From assembly GCF_020400725.1 (NCBI RefSeq), contig NZ_JAINVG010000063.1:1-44568 (forward strand): a DNA stretch of 44,568 bases, read 5' to 3'. Each line of letters opens with the position of its first letter. Position 1 is the first letter of the stretch. Under the pieces are notes generated by a model. That model was given only the letters and a program-made list of their open reading frames with translations, searched no databases and had not been told where the DNA came from. The stretch is from Streptomyces sp. NK15101 (GTDB taxonomy: Bacteria; Actinomycetota; Actinomycetes; Streptomycetales; Streptomycetaceae). The translations under genes were made by a program, and so were the position numbers. Positions 7,372-16,272 of the stretch are shown here, piece by piece.

Positions 7372-7380
7372 GCGCACAGC
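7346..7380 (+). promoter_or_regulatory. Hairpin overlapping the Cys codons of the leader
   Basis: GCTGTGCG (7346-7353) pairs perfectly with CGCACAGC (7373-7380). The first Cys codon is in the left arm and the terminal Cys-Cys codons (7363-7368) are in the loop, so a ribosome waiting for Cys-tRNA would keep the stem open. How that reaches the ribosome binding site GAAGGA (7415-7420) is not clear; no U-tract terminator is visible. Confidence 0.45.
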
Positions 7381-7427
7381 ACCGGCCCTCCCCCCGTACC
7401 TTTCCCGGACCTCTCGAAGGACCTCTG

Positions 7428-8303
7428 ATGTCCCGTACCCGCATATCCCTGACGACCTCCGCCGTCGCCCTCGTCGCGCTGGCGGCGGCCGGTTGCGCGC
7501 CGCAGCCGCAGAACACCCCCGAGGCGGCCGGATCCAAAGACGCCGCCCGGTGCACGACCGACGACCCGAGCCTCCACAAGCGCGGCCAGCTCACCGTCGC
7601 AACCGACTCCCCTGCCTATGAACCGTGGTTCGACAGCAACACCCCGTCGAACGGAAAGGGCTTCGAAAGCGCCGTGTCCTATGCGGTGGCCGAAAAGCTG
7701 GGCTTCGAACGCGATCAGGTGAAATGGGTCGTCGAGCCTTTCGCCCATTCGTACGCCCCCGGCCCCAAGCCTTTCGACTTCGACATCAACCAGATCTCCA
7801 TCACGCCGCAGCGCGCGAAAGCCGTCGATTTCTCCACCAGTTACTACACGGCCAATCAGGCCATCCTGGCACTCGACGGATCCGTGTTCGCGAAGGCCAG
7901 GTCCCTGAGCGCCTTCAAGGACGCCAGGATCGGCGTGCAGGTCGCCACGACCAGCTACCAGGCCGTGCTGGACCAGATCAAGCCCTCGAAGCAGCCGAGC
8001 GTCTTCAGTACCACCAAGGACGAGGTGACCGCGCTGCGGAACGGTCAGATCGACGCGGTCGTCACCGACCTGCCCACCGTCTTCTACCTGGCCGGGGCGG
8101 AGCTGGAGAACGGCGAGATCGTCGGCCAGTTCGGCTACGCGGGCGGCACCCCCGAGAAGTTCGGCCTGCTGCTGCCGAAGAACAGCGGGTACACCTCCTG
8201 TGTCAACCAGGCCCTCGACGAGCTCAGGGCCGACGGCACGCTCGCCAGGCTCACCACGCAGTGGCTCTCCGCCTCGGCGAACGTCCCCGAGCTGAAGCGA
8301 TAA
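7428..8303 (+). CDS. Polar amino acid ABC transporter, substrate-binding lipoprotein
   Basis: Predicted 291-aa lipoprotein with signal peptide and lipobox (LAAAG followed by C23). The body is a type-II periplasmic-binding fold of the HisJ/GlnH family: GQLTVATDSPAYEPWF at the first strand, SYAVAEKLGFE, FDFDINQISITPQRAKAVDFS and LRNGQIDAVVTDLPTVFYL. Start ATG 7428 follows GAAGGACCTCTG. Members deliver polar or sulfur amino acids to a membrane permease. The preceding Cys leader suggests cystine, cysteine or a related compound; the sequence alone does not fix the substrate. It forms an operon with the next two genes, 10 bases from the permease. Confidence 0.85.
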   Translation: MSRTRISLTTSAVALVALAAAGCAPQPQNTPEAAGSKDAARCTTDDPSLHKRGQLTVATDSPAYEPWFDSNTPSNGKGFESAVSYAVAEKLGFERDQVKWVVEPFAHSYAPGPKPFDFDINQISITPQRAKAVDFSTSYYTANQAILALDGSVFAKARSLSAFKDARIGVQVATTSYQAVLDQIKPSKQPSVFSTTKDEVTALRNGQIDAVVTDLPTVFYLAGAELENGEIVGQFGYAGGTPEKFGLLLPKNSGYTSCVNQALDELRADGTLARLTTQWLSASANVPELKR

Positions 8304-8313
8304 CGGGCCGGCT

Positions 8314-9222
8314 GTGGACATCGGCAAGACGGCCGCACCGGACCGGTCGGCCACCTCTCCGGGCACGCTCGACACCGGCTACCGACCCAGCGACCACGAA
8401 CGGGAGCGACAGCGGTACCGCCGCTCCCGCAAGCGCCGCCACACCTGGGTCTCCACCCTCTGCACCCTGCTCGGCCTGGTGGCGGTGGGCACGGCCGCGG
8501 TTGCCTCACCGGGCTGGGAGCGCGTCGACAGTCTGTTCTTCGACGGCGCCGAGCTCCGCTCCGCCTTCCCCGACCTCCTCCGGGGCTTCTGGCTCAACAT
8601 CCAGATGTTCCTCGTCGCCGAGGTGCTGATCCTCGTCCTGGGACTGCTGATCGCCCTGGTGCGGGTGACCCGCGCTCCGGGTCTCCAGCCGCTGCGGCTC
8701 GCCGCCACGGTCTACGTGGACGTCTTCCGCGGCGTACCGACCCTGCTGCTGGTCTTCCTCGTCGGCTTCGGACTACCGGCGCTGCAACTGCAGGGCACCC
8801 CCTCCGAGCCCTGGATCCTAGGCATGATCGCCCTCACCCTCTCCTACACCGCGTACGTCGCCGAGGTGTTCCGGGCGGGACTGAACTCGGTCCACCCGGC
8901 CCAGCGGAACGCCGCCAGGGCCCTGGGCCTCAACGAGCGGCAGACCGTGCGGCACGTCGTCCTGCCCCAGGCCGTGCGCAACGTGCTGCCGCCCCTGCTC
9001 AACGACTTCATCGCCCTGCAGAAGGACACGGCACTGGTCGCCGTCCTCGGTCCGCTCGAGGCGCTGCGGGCCGCGCAGATCAAGGCGGACTACGATTTCA
9101 ACTACACCCCGTATCTGGGAGCGGCCCTCTTGTTCATCGCGGTGACCATCCCGCTGACCCGCTTCGCCGACCGGCTCCAGCGGCGGGCGACCCAGCGCAC
9201 CTGGGCGGGGGCGGGCCAATGA
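8314..9222 (+). CDS. Polar amino acid ABC transporter, permease
   Basis: Predicted 302-aa inner membrane protein of the HisM/GlnP type, starting at GTG 8314. A charged N-terminal tail of about 45 residues precedes the first membrane segment (STLCTLLGLVAVGTAAV). The permease core includes FWLNIQMFLVAEVLILVLGL, the conserved VDVFRGVPTLLLVF region and the EAA-type cytoplasmic loop (NAARALGLNERQTVRHVVLP) that contacts the ATPase. About five membrane segments are visible. Its stop overlaps the ATPase start by four bases (ATGA), so the two are translationally coupled. Confidence 0.88.
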   Translation: MDIGKTAAPDRSATSPGTLDTGYRPSDHERERQRYRRSRKRRHTWVSTLCTLLGLVAVGTAAVASPGWERVDSLFFDGAELRSAFPDLLRGFWLNIQMFLVAEVLILVLGLLIALVRVTRAPGLQPLRLAATVYVDVFRGVPTLLLVFLVGFGLPALQLQGTPSEPWILGMIALTLSYTAYVAEVFRAGLNSVHPAQRNAARALGLNERQTVRHVVLPQAVRNVLPPLLNDFIALQKDTALVAVLGPLEALRAAQIKADYDFNYTPYLGAALLFIAVTIPLTRFADRLQRRATQRTWAGAGQ

Positions 9223-9962
9223 GCGAGTCGCTGCTGCGCATCCGCGGCCTCCGCAAGCAGTACGGGGAGCGGCTGGTGCTGCGCTCGATCGACCTGGACG
9301 TCGCCGAGCACCAGGTCGTCTGTCTGATCGGCGGCTCGGGTTCGGGCAAGTCGACCCTGCTTCGCTGTGTGGACCTGCTGGAGGTCGTCGACGACGGGAC
9401 CGTCCACCTGAACAAGACCGAGCTGACCGATCCCCGGCTCGACCCCGACGTCGCCCGCCGCCGGATCGGCATCGTCTTCCAGGCGTACAACCTCTTCCCG
9501 CATCTGAGCGTGCTGGACAACATCACGCTCGCGCCCCGCCAGGTCCACGGCGTCCCGCGCCGGAAGGCCGAGTCCTCGGCCCGCGAGCTGCTCGACCGAC
9601 TCGGGCTCGCGGACAAGGCGCACGAACACCCCGACCGGCTCTCCGGCGGACAGCAGCAGCGGGCGGCGATCGCCCGCGCCCTGGCCACCGAGCCGGAGCT
9701 GCTGCTCTTCGACGAGATCACCTCGGCCCTCGATCCCGAACTGGTCGGCGAGGTCCTGGACGTCGTCGCCGACCTGAAGCGGCGCGGCCTGACCATCCTG
9801 ATGGCGACCCACGAGATGGACTTCGCCCGGCGGGTCGCGGACCGGGTCTGCTTCCTGGAGGGCGGCGTGATCGTGGAGCAGGGCACTGCGGAGCAGGTGC
9901 TCACCGCTCCGCGGGAGCAGGCCACGCGGCGCTTCCTCGCCCGCGCACTCGACCGTTCCTAG
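9219..9962 (+). CDS. Polar amino acid ABC transporter, ATPase
   Basis: Predicted 247-aa ATP-binding subunit with every motif: Walker A GGSGSGKST (about 39-47), Q-loop VFQAYNLFPHL, signature LSGGQQQR, Walker B LLLFDEITSALD and the switch His in MATHEMDF. The length is normal for the family. It is the last gene of the sulfur-linked transporter operon and is followed within 25 bases by a strong terminator. Confidence 0.92.
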   Translation: MSESLLRIRGLRKQYGERLVLRSIDLDVAEHQVVCLIGGSGSGKSTLLRCVDLLEVVDDGTVHLNKTELTDPRLDPDVARRRIGIVFQAYNLFPHLSVLDNITLAPRQVHGVPRRKAESSARELLDRLGLADKAHEHPDRLSGGQQQRAAIARALATEPELLLFDEITSALDPELVGEVLDVVADLKRRGLTILMATHEMDFARRVADRVCFLEGGVIVEQGTAEQVLTAPREQATRRFLARALDRS

Positions 9963-9982
9963 CGCCGGTTCCCGCGGATCTC

Positions 9983-10024
9983 GGAAGCCGGTCCCTCCTC
10001 CTGCCGCGGGAGGGACCGGCTTCC
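9983..10024 (+). terminator. Terminator of the sulfur amino acid operon
   Basis: A 16-bp perfect stem (GGAAGCCGGTCCCTCC at 9983-9998 with its complement at 10009-10024) and a 10-base loop sit 21 bases after the ATPase stop. Confidence 0.8.
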
Positions 10025-10028
10025 TCCG

Positions 10029-10330
10029 TCAGTGGTGGAAAGCCGGTTGCGGTGTCGTTTCCGATGCGGACTTCCTGCCCAGGTGGTTGAAGGCGAGGTT
10101 GAGCAGGACGGCGACGACGCAGCCGGTGCTGATGCCCGGGTCCGGGACGGTCCGGGTGCTCTCAGGGAAAGCGCGGGAGGAGTCGGGCGCGGCGATGGGG
10201 ACGATGCCGGCGCCGAGCGAGATGGCGGTCCATGAGGGCGTTGTCGCCGCGTTCGAGGGCCGCGCCGACGGGGGTCTGGTCGCCGCCGGCGGCGACCGTG
10301 TCGAAGAGGGCGATGCCGAGGGATGGACCG
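10029..10330 (-). pseudogene. 3' remnant of an NCS2 uracil/xanthine permease gene
   Basis: Minus-strand translation from about 10225 to the stop at 10029-10031 gives ISLGAGIVPIAAPDS, then STGCVVAVLLNLAFNHLG, which is the C-terminal end of nucleobase:cation symporter-2 permeases. Further upstream, LGIALFDTVAAGGDQTPVGA continues the family sequence in another frame, so a frameshift lies near 10230. No further upstream sequence is recognisable. The gene is truncated and inactive. Confidence 0.65.
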
Positions 10331-11319
10331 TGGGTGGTCAGGCCGGCCGATCAACCACACCACGCGGGGCGCGGGCTGGTGACCGGCACCGCTGCTTCTA
10401 CGGCCGAGCCGGTGGTCGTGGCCTCCTGCGGACGCGAGAGGATCGATCTGCCCCGGCTGGTGAGCGCCGGGGACATGCAGGGCATGGATCACTGCCAGAA
10501 CTTCCCGTCCCACGCCGGCTTCTCCACCTGGGGACCAGCAGGGCCGAGGTCCGGGCCCATCACGGACCAGCCCCCCTCCGAGGAGCCGCACCAACTGCCT
10601 TTTCCACTGGTCAGCGTGGGTTCAGCCGCTGTACCACCAGCAGTCGAAGGTCCTGCTGGTCAGCTATTCGCCGAAGAAGCCCGGGTTCTTCCAGGGGCAC
10701 ACTAGAAGGTGCTTGAACTGGGCTTTCGCCCGTCAGGCGCCTCACCCCGGCTGACGCGGTCCCACTCCTCCATGGACCGCCCGATGAGGCGGTCGGCCTG
10801 CTCCTGGACGCCGGCGGGCGGCCCTCGCGGAGTCCGAGGACTTCCCGCACCTGGTCCGGGGCCTTGGCCGGGTCGTGCGCGAACGGGGTGTGACGGCCCG
10901 CCACTCCCCGGTGTGGGCGCATGTCCACCGCCACTCGGCCAGGCCGCTGACGGCCGCACCGCCGGGCCGGTCGGGGTCTGCCGCTCGCTCCTTCACTCGC
11001 GGTGGTGGTCCCGGGTTGGAACGGCATTCGGGAGGAGGGGTGTTGGGCTCCCGTAACTGGCGTCGACGGGTCACGTCATTTCTGCCGCACCCTTCACATC
11101 CGACTCAGCCGCTCCCATCGGGCCCTTCCTGTTACATCTTCACGGAATGCCCACCGTGTGATGATAAGTCAGTCCGTATGCCTTCTCATGGACCTCGCAG
11201 CCGCATTAGGATTGCCCTGCGTGCCGGACCGCTGGCGGTGTGTGATGCAGGGTGCTGCTGGCTGGTCACCGGTTTCGCAATTCGTCATCGGATCCGTGAC
11301 TGATGGAATTGGGTGACCC
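10331..11319. other. Decayed DNA with no intact gene
   Basis: About 1 kb without a credible gene. On the minus strand, DPAKAPDQVREVLGLREGRP (10840-10900) and, one frame away, VQEQADRLIGRSMEEWDRVS (10745-10810) read like one protein broken by a frameshift, but I do not recognise the family. Other frames look random. The base composition falls towards 11150-11310, where the promoter of the next gene should lie. Confidence 0.45.
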
Positions 11320-13221
11320 ATGCCTCCTCGGCTTGTCGGCCATCAAGGCTCCCTGGCTGGACAGCAGTTCCCGATTGGCACCACACCGGTTACCTTGGGT
11401 CGCAACGGCGACAACAACATAGTGATAGTCGGGGGGAACGTCTCACGCTTTCACGCCGAAGTGCGGCGCGAGGGCCACGGATTCGTGCTGTACGACAGAG
11501 GCAGCAGCAACGGAACGCAAGTGAACGGGACGCGTGTGACGTCGCACGAACTGCAGCCCGGAGATCTCGTCCAGATAGGAACCGAGACGTTCCGTTTCGA
11601 AGCGGCCGATGCGATGGAGACCATCCTCGACCTCTCCGTGCTGCGCCCGCTCGGCCCCTCCTCCCAGGCCACCCTGGCGGCAGGGCCGGTTCTGCGCGTC
11701 ACGATATCGGGCGGGGGTCCCGTCGGCCTGAGTTTCGCCCTGCTCCTGGAACACCTCATGGGGCGCCGTGTCGCCATCACCGTGTACGACGGCCGCTGGA
11801 CCCAGGACGGGACGAAGGTCGTCTGGAAGGGCGAAAGCCAGGGCAACGTACGGCGACAGCAGGTCGTCACGGTGCAGAGCCGCCAGTATCTGAACCTCCC
11901 CGAGGAGGTGCAGGAACGGCTGTTCCGTGGCGACGCGTTCTCCGAGATGTGGCCGGTCGGACCCGACTCGATCCGCAACCACAACCCCAGGAACCTCAGA
12001 ATCGCCTACATCGAGGACACGCTCCTCGAACTGGCCAACGAAAAACCGGACCGCATCCAGCTGGTCCCCGCCGCGTTCGATCCGGCCGAGCACCAGAAGT
12101 CCGGGACCAAGGATCACGTACTCGCCATTTGCGAGGGCGGCCGCTCTCGAACTCGGGAGTATTTCGCCGACAAGTTCGGCAACGCCGACAAGTCCATCTA
12201 CTCTCTGCACGGCCAGCACATTCAGGATGTCGTCCTCGGCCTGCGCGTCAAGTCGACCCTGACGGACCCCATGACGGTCCTGCTGACCGTGGCCCAGAAC
12301 CGTTTTCTCCTCAACGCCCTTCGTGGCGAGGGGTTCCTGAACATGCGGCTCACCGACGCCGAGGCCGCAGAAGTGGTCGGCATCGATCCGGTCCGGCACG
12401 TGTTCGAGGAGTGCATCGCCTCACGCCCGTGCGTCATGGGGCGCGACGACCACGGCGATTTCCAGTGCTCGACGCACAGCACGCTCTTCCTGCCCGCCAT
12501 GGTCAGGGGGTCGGCCCTGTGGAAGCGGGTGCTGGAGGGGCTGGCGCTGTTCGGCGTCGCCGAGAAGGACTTGAGCGCCGTCACCGCCTTCCGGCTCGAC
12601 ATGGTGCAGCGCCCCAGGTTCACCACCCGTCTGCACTCGGCGACGTCGACCTCCCCGGGAACGTACGGATTCCTCCTCGGCGACGCCGCCAACGCCATCC
12701 ACTTCTGGCCGGGCCGTGGGCTCAACAGCGGCCTCGGCTCCGCCATCTCGCTGGCCCGGTCCCTCAACGGGGCCTGGACGGGCAGGCCGTTCCGCGACGC
12801 CGACTTCGCGCGACACGAGGCAGCGATGTCCATGCTCCAGTACCGGCACAAGAGCCGCGCCTGGAACACCATGATCACCACCGACGAGAACGGCGTCAGT
12901 CGCCCGATCAAGGAAAGGATCGCCCAGAGCATCGAGGAGTGCGAGGGGAAGGACCTCGACAGGAACGCGGACATCGACGCCCTCATGGAACGACTGCGGT
13001 CGATCCGTGACCGGCTGACGTCACGCCTCCCCGGCATGCCCGACGACCCGACCCTCCGGAACCACCTGGAGTCGCTCGACTCCTCGACCCTGCGCACGCT
13101 GTGGGAGAGCGGAGCGTGGGACACCCTGATCGTGGGGGGCGAAGAGGTGGACATCGACATCTTCTACCAACAGGACCCATCGCCCACGGCCGCCGCGACA
13201 AAGGCCCCTGCCGTGTCGTGA
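11320..13221 (+). CDS. FHA domain-FAD-dependent monooxygenase fusion protein
   Basis: Predicted 633-aa cytosolic protein. Residues about 5-95 form a forkhead-associated domain with VTLGRNGDNNIVI, SRFHAEV (42-48) and GSSNGTQVNG, the phosphothreonine-binding hallmarks. After a short linker, residues about 123-500 form a flavoprotein monooxygenase: dinucleotide motif GGGPVG (131-136), EGGRSRTRE (272-280) in the NADPH/FAD contact region, and GDAANAIHFWPGRGLNSGLG (454-473), the second FAD motif. The last 120 residues are charged and helical (EERIAQ-like, MERLRSIRDRL). FHA domains usually recruit proteins phosphorylated by Ser/Thr kinases; fusion to a flavin hydroxylase is unusual. The substrate is unknown. 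ATG 11320 has only a weak upstream SD. No partner gene is adjacent. Confidence 0.8.
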   Translation: MPPRLVGHQGSLAGQQFPIGTTPVTLGRNGDNNIVIVGGNVSRFHAEVRREGHGFVLYDRGSSNGTQVNGTRVTSHELQPGDLVQIGTETFRFEAADAMETILDLSVLRPLGPSSQATLAAGPVLRVTISGGGPVGLSFALLLEHLMGRRVAITVYDGRWTQDGTKVVWKGESQGNVRRQQVVTVQSRQYLNLPEEVQERLFRGDAFSEMWPVGPDSIRNHNPRNLRIAYIEDTLLELANEKPDRIQLVPAAFDPAEHQKSGTKDHVLAICEGGRSRTREYFADKFGNADKSIYSLHGQHIQDVVLGLRVKSTLTDPMTVLLTVAQNRFLLNALRGEGFLNMRLTDAEAAEVVGIDPVRHVFEECIASRPCVMGRDDHGDFQCSTHSTLFLPAMVRGSALWKRVLEGLALFGVAEKDLSAVTAFRLDMVQRPRFTTRLHSATSTSPGTYGFLLGDAANAIHFWPGRGLNSGLGSAISLARSLNGAWTGRPFRDADFARHEAAMSMLQYRHKSRAWNTMITTDENGVSRPIKERIAQSIEECEGKDLDRNADIDALMERLRSIRDRLTSRLPGMPDDPTLRNHLESLDSSTLRTLWESGAWDTLIVGGEEVDIDIFYQQDPSPTAAATKAPAVS

Positions 13222-13675
13222 TCACGGAAGGTGCCGGGTCCCCCGCGGACTCGACACCGCTCAGGTCGTCAGAGGACGACGGAGCAGAAGGGGGTCCTCC
13301 GGGGGCCGCTCCGGTCTTCCGGGCAGTCTTCGAGACGTGCCGGCGCCGGCGGGGGCCTCGGGCTGGGGCCGGGCGTCGCGGCCGACGTGAAGCCCGGGGT
13401 GACCTGCCGGGCCCTCGGCGCGGCCGTACCAAGCCCACGGACAGGCGCGGGGCTGCCCGAGTGGTCGCCGTCGCCGTCGGACTTCTCCTGCTCGGTCGAG
13501 CGGTCGGCACGGCCGCCGCCGTACGTCCGCGGCATGGTCTCACCCGCCCCCGTCAGCGGCCCCCGTCCCGGCACCCGGGCCTTGAACCCGTGCTCGTCCT
13601 CGGGACACTCTTCGTGCCGACCGTCTCCACGGCAGCGGACGGTCCCGCCGCGCCGGGCAGAAGGAGACCGAACAG
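13222..13675. other. Intergenic region, nothing recognised
   Basis: Open frames are present on both strands but carry no motif and no SD. The segment from about 13655 supplies the ribosome binding site GAAGGAGA for the downstream hydrolase. No tRNA or strong terminator is visible. Confidence 0.4.
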
Positions 13676-14575
13676 ATGGGAGAGGTCCGCATGACCACCC
13701 GCACTCCGCAGGAACTCGCCGTCCCCGCACGAGGAGGCGACCTCGCCGTGACCCGCTGGCCGGGCGAAGGACCTGCGGTCATCGCCCTGCACGGCATCAC
13801 GGGCAACGCCCTGTCCTTCGGCGCCGTCGCCGAGCAGCTCGGGGACATCGATCTGTACGCCCCGGACCTGCGCGGCCGGGCCCACAGCGCCGGCCTGCCG
13901 GCTCCCTACGGCATCCCCGCCCACGTCGAGGACGTCCTCGTCGTCCTCGATCACCTGGGCCTGCGTCAGGTGCTGCTCGTCGGCCACTCCCTGGGGGCCT
14001 TCATCACCGCGGTGGCCGCCGCGCGGCACCCGGACCGCTTCCCGCGCGTGGTCCTCGTCGACGGCGGCCTCGGATTCCCGATTCCGGACGGCGCGGACAT
14101 CGACGAGGTGATCGAGTCGGTCATCGGCCCGGCGATGCGCCGGCTCAGGACGACCTTCCCGGACGGCGACGCGTACCGCGCGCTCTTCCGTGAGCACCCG
14201 GCCTTCGCGGCCTACTGGGGCCCGCACGTCCAGGCATATGCGGACCGCGACATGACCGGCGAGCCCCCCGAGATACGCAGCAGCTGCCTCCTGGACGCGG
14301 TCCGTGCCGACGGCGCGGGCCCCATCGGCGACCCCGAGACGCTGGCCGCCATCCACCGGCCGGAGGTGCGCGGCACCATGCTGTGGGCGGAGCGAGGAGT
14401 GATGAACGAGCCTCAGGGGCTCTACGACGAGGGGCGTCTGGCCGCGGGCGATCTCTCCCCGGACCGGATCACCACCCGCCGGGTCGACGACACCAACCAC
14501 TACACGATCCTGTTCGCGGAGAACGCGACGGCAGCCGTCGCGGAGGCGGTGCGCGCGGAACTGAAGCAGATGTAG
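13676..14575 (+). CDS. Alpha/beta-fold hydrolase
   Basis: Predicted 299-aa cytosolic hydrolase. It has the oxyanion loop LHGITGNALSF (38-48), nucleophile elbow GHSLG (S105), a DLRGRAHS turn typical of the esterase/epoxide hydrolase branch, and the catalytic His in DDTNHYTILF (H275). The cap region at about 130-220 is helical. GAAGGAGA nine bases before ATG 13676 fixes the start; ATG 13691 is an alternative with GGGAGAGG. There is no signal peptide. Substrate cannot be read from the sequence. It is probably monocistronic, with the next gene 228 bases away. Confidence 0.85.
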   Translation: MGEVRMTTRTPQELAVPARGGDLAVTRWPGEGPAVIALHGITGNALSFGAVAEQLGDIDLYAPDLRGRAHSAGLPAPYGIPAHVEDVLVVLDHLGLRQVLLVGHSLGAFITAVAAARHPDRFPRVVLVDGGLGFPIPDGADIDEVIESVIGPAMRRLRTTFPDGDAYRALFREHPAFAAYWGPHVQAYADRDMTGEPPEIRSSCLLDAVRADGAGPIGDPETLAAIHRPEVRGTMLWAERGVMNEPQGLYDEGRLAAGDLSPDRITTRRVDDTNHYTILFAENATAAVAEAVRAELKQM

Positions 14576-14802
14576 CACCTGGCCCGACGTGACCCACCGG
14601 GCCGGGCGTGCGTCCGATTCCGCGGAACGGCGCAATCCGGCCCGGTGCGCGACCGGCGTCGCCACGACAGTCGACCGGCAGACGGGTTGTTCCGAAGGTC
14701 TGGTCCTGTGGCAGACGGTGACGGTATGGACACGCAGCGCTTACCGGCATCACACTCGCCTCAGCCCCTCGGCGGGGAATCGGACCTCAGGACGGAGACG
14801 CG

Positions 14803-15537
14803 ATGCTTCGGCGCACGATCCAACTCACCCTCTCCATTGTCATGGTCATGGCGGCAACGTTGGGCGGGATGCTGTCCACGGCCGGATCCGCCCAGGCCGA
14901 CGAGTGCTACACCTGGGGCCGCACGCTGTCCGAGGGCATGTCGGGCTCCGACGTGACGCAGCTGCAGATCCGCGTGGCCGGACATGCGGCGTACGGCGAG
15001 GTCATCGCCGTCGACGGCGCCTTCGGCCCGGCCACGAAGGCCGCGGTGACCCGATTCCAGCAGGCATACGGGTTGCCCGCGGACGGCATCGCGGGTTCCC
15101 AGACGTTCAGCAAGATCTACGCCCTGCAGGACCCGGACTGCACCCCCGTCCACTTCACCTACGCCGAACTGAACAAGTGCAACTCCGACTGGTCCGGTGG
15201 CGCGGTCAGCGCCACGACGGCCAAGGCCAACGCCCTGCGGACGATGTGGAAGCTGGAGGCCATGCGACACGCCCTGGGTGACGTGCCGCTGACCGTGACC
15301 AGCGGATTCCGCTCGTACGCATGCAACAGCGCGGTGGGCGGCGCCTCGAACAGTCGGCACCTGTACGGTGACGCCGCCGACCTGACCGGCAGCCCGTCGC
15401 TGTGCACCCTGGCCCAGCGGGCCCGATACCACGGCTTCGGCGGAATCTTCGGCCCCGGCTACCCCGGCCACGACGACCACACCCACGTGGACGGACGCAC
15501 CAGCCGATCCTGGTCCGCGCCCAACTGCGGCGTCTGA
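14803..15537 (+). CDS. Secreted zinc D-Ala-D-Ala carboxypeptidase (M15) with peptidoglycan-binding domain
   Basis: Predicted 244-aa exported protein. Signal peptide 1-32 ends in SAQA. Residues about 43-108 are a PG_binding_1 domain (GMSGSDVTQLQ, VDGAFGPATKAAVTRFQQAYGL). Residues about 115-244 are a peptidase M15 domain of the Streptomyces albus G type, with VTSGFRS, zinc ligands H186 and D193 in SRHLYGDAAD, and H228 in HDDHTHVD. Cys are numerous, which fits an extracellular enzyme with disulfides. It trims stem peptides of cell wall peptidoglycan. Its GC-rich stem terminator follows within 25 bases, so it is probably a single-gene unit. Confidence 0.88.
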   Translation: MLRRTIQLTLSIVMVMAATLGGMLSTAGSAQADECYTWGRTLSEGMSGSDVTQLQIRVAGHAAYGEVIAVDGAFGPATKAAVTRFQQAYGLPADGIAGSQTFSKIYALQDPDCTPVHFTYAELNKCNSDWSGGAVSATTAKANALRTMWKLEAMRHALGDVPLTVTSGFRSYACNSAVGGASNSRHLYGDAADLTGSPSLCTLAQRARYHGFGGIFGPGYPGHDDHTHVDGRTSRSWSAPNCGV

Positions 15538-15558
15538 CCTGCTCGTACGACACGGACA

Positions 15559-15602
15559 GCGGGCTCTCCCCCGGACCGGCTCCAGCTCTCGGGAGAGCCC
15601 GC
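15559..15602 (+). terminator. Terminator of the M15 peptidase gene
   Basis: GCGGGCTCTCCC (15559-15570) pairs with GGGAGAGCCCGC (15591-15602), a 12-bp perfect stem with a 20-base loop, 22 bases after the stop codon. Confidence 0.7.
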
Positions 15603-16272
15603 ACCGCCCGCCAGGCGCGCGGCCGGCGAGGCTCCGGCCCCCGGACGGGCACCGCTCATCCCTGCCCCGAGCAGACCTGCCCCACCACCCTCTCTCCCGG
15701 GGCGGTCACGTGGTGCTGTACGACTCCGACACCTCGAAGTACTACGGCACCGGCTGGCACGGCACGTGGCGCCAGTACATGTACCGGTGGTGAGGGGACG
15801 GCACCCGGCGCACCGGGTCCGCCTCCCGACTTCGTGAAGGCCGCTCGCTGAGCGGCCGGCGCGGCAGGGCCGGACGGCTCTCGCTCCGAAGGCGGCGTCG
15901 GCGAGCAGCCGCCTCGAACCGCTCCGCGAGACGTCACCGGACGGTGGTCTCCGCCTCATCGCGCCGAACCTCGCAAGCGGCGGGACTCCCGTGCTCGCGG
16001 ACGAGACGGTGGTGCCGACGTACCCCGGCCCGCTTCCGGGAGACGTGCGCCCCGAACTCTCCGTCTTGCTCAGCGGACTGAGGGAGGATGCGGTGGAGAT
16101 GCCCCATCGCGGTGAGGGAAACGACGTCGTGGCCCTCTGCACGCCCGCCTCCGTCGAGTCCCCGCAGCGGCCGGGCCGTCGAGCGCGCCATGGCCCGGCT
16201 CCCTGCCGTCCGACAGGGAGCGCGGCGGCGGCACGGGAGACAGCCTCGCGACGGGCGCGGGCCGCTGCCCCG
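15603..16272. other. Region without an intact gene; possible small C-terminal remnant
   Basis: A frame ending at 15793 reads VLYDSDTSKYYGTGWHGTWR, then QYMYRW and stop. It looks like the end of a small secreted protein, but no beginning is present, so it may be a remnant. A 7-bp hairpin (GGCCGCT and AGCGGCC, 15839-15857) follows. The rest has only motif-free frames. Confidence 0.4.

Noticed and set aside
11313..13010. Plus-strand 565-codon frame overlapping the FHA-FAD gene
   Set aside because: Arg/Pro-rich shadow in the +2 frame; the FHA and FAD motifs lie in the other frame.
13556..13616. Possible tRNA (segment CCTTGAACCC resembling a T-arm on the minus strand)
   Set aside because: No acceptor stem, D-arm or anticodon arm can be folded around it.
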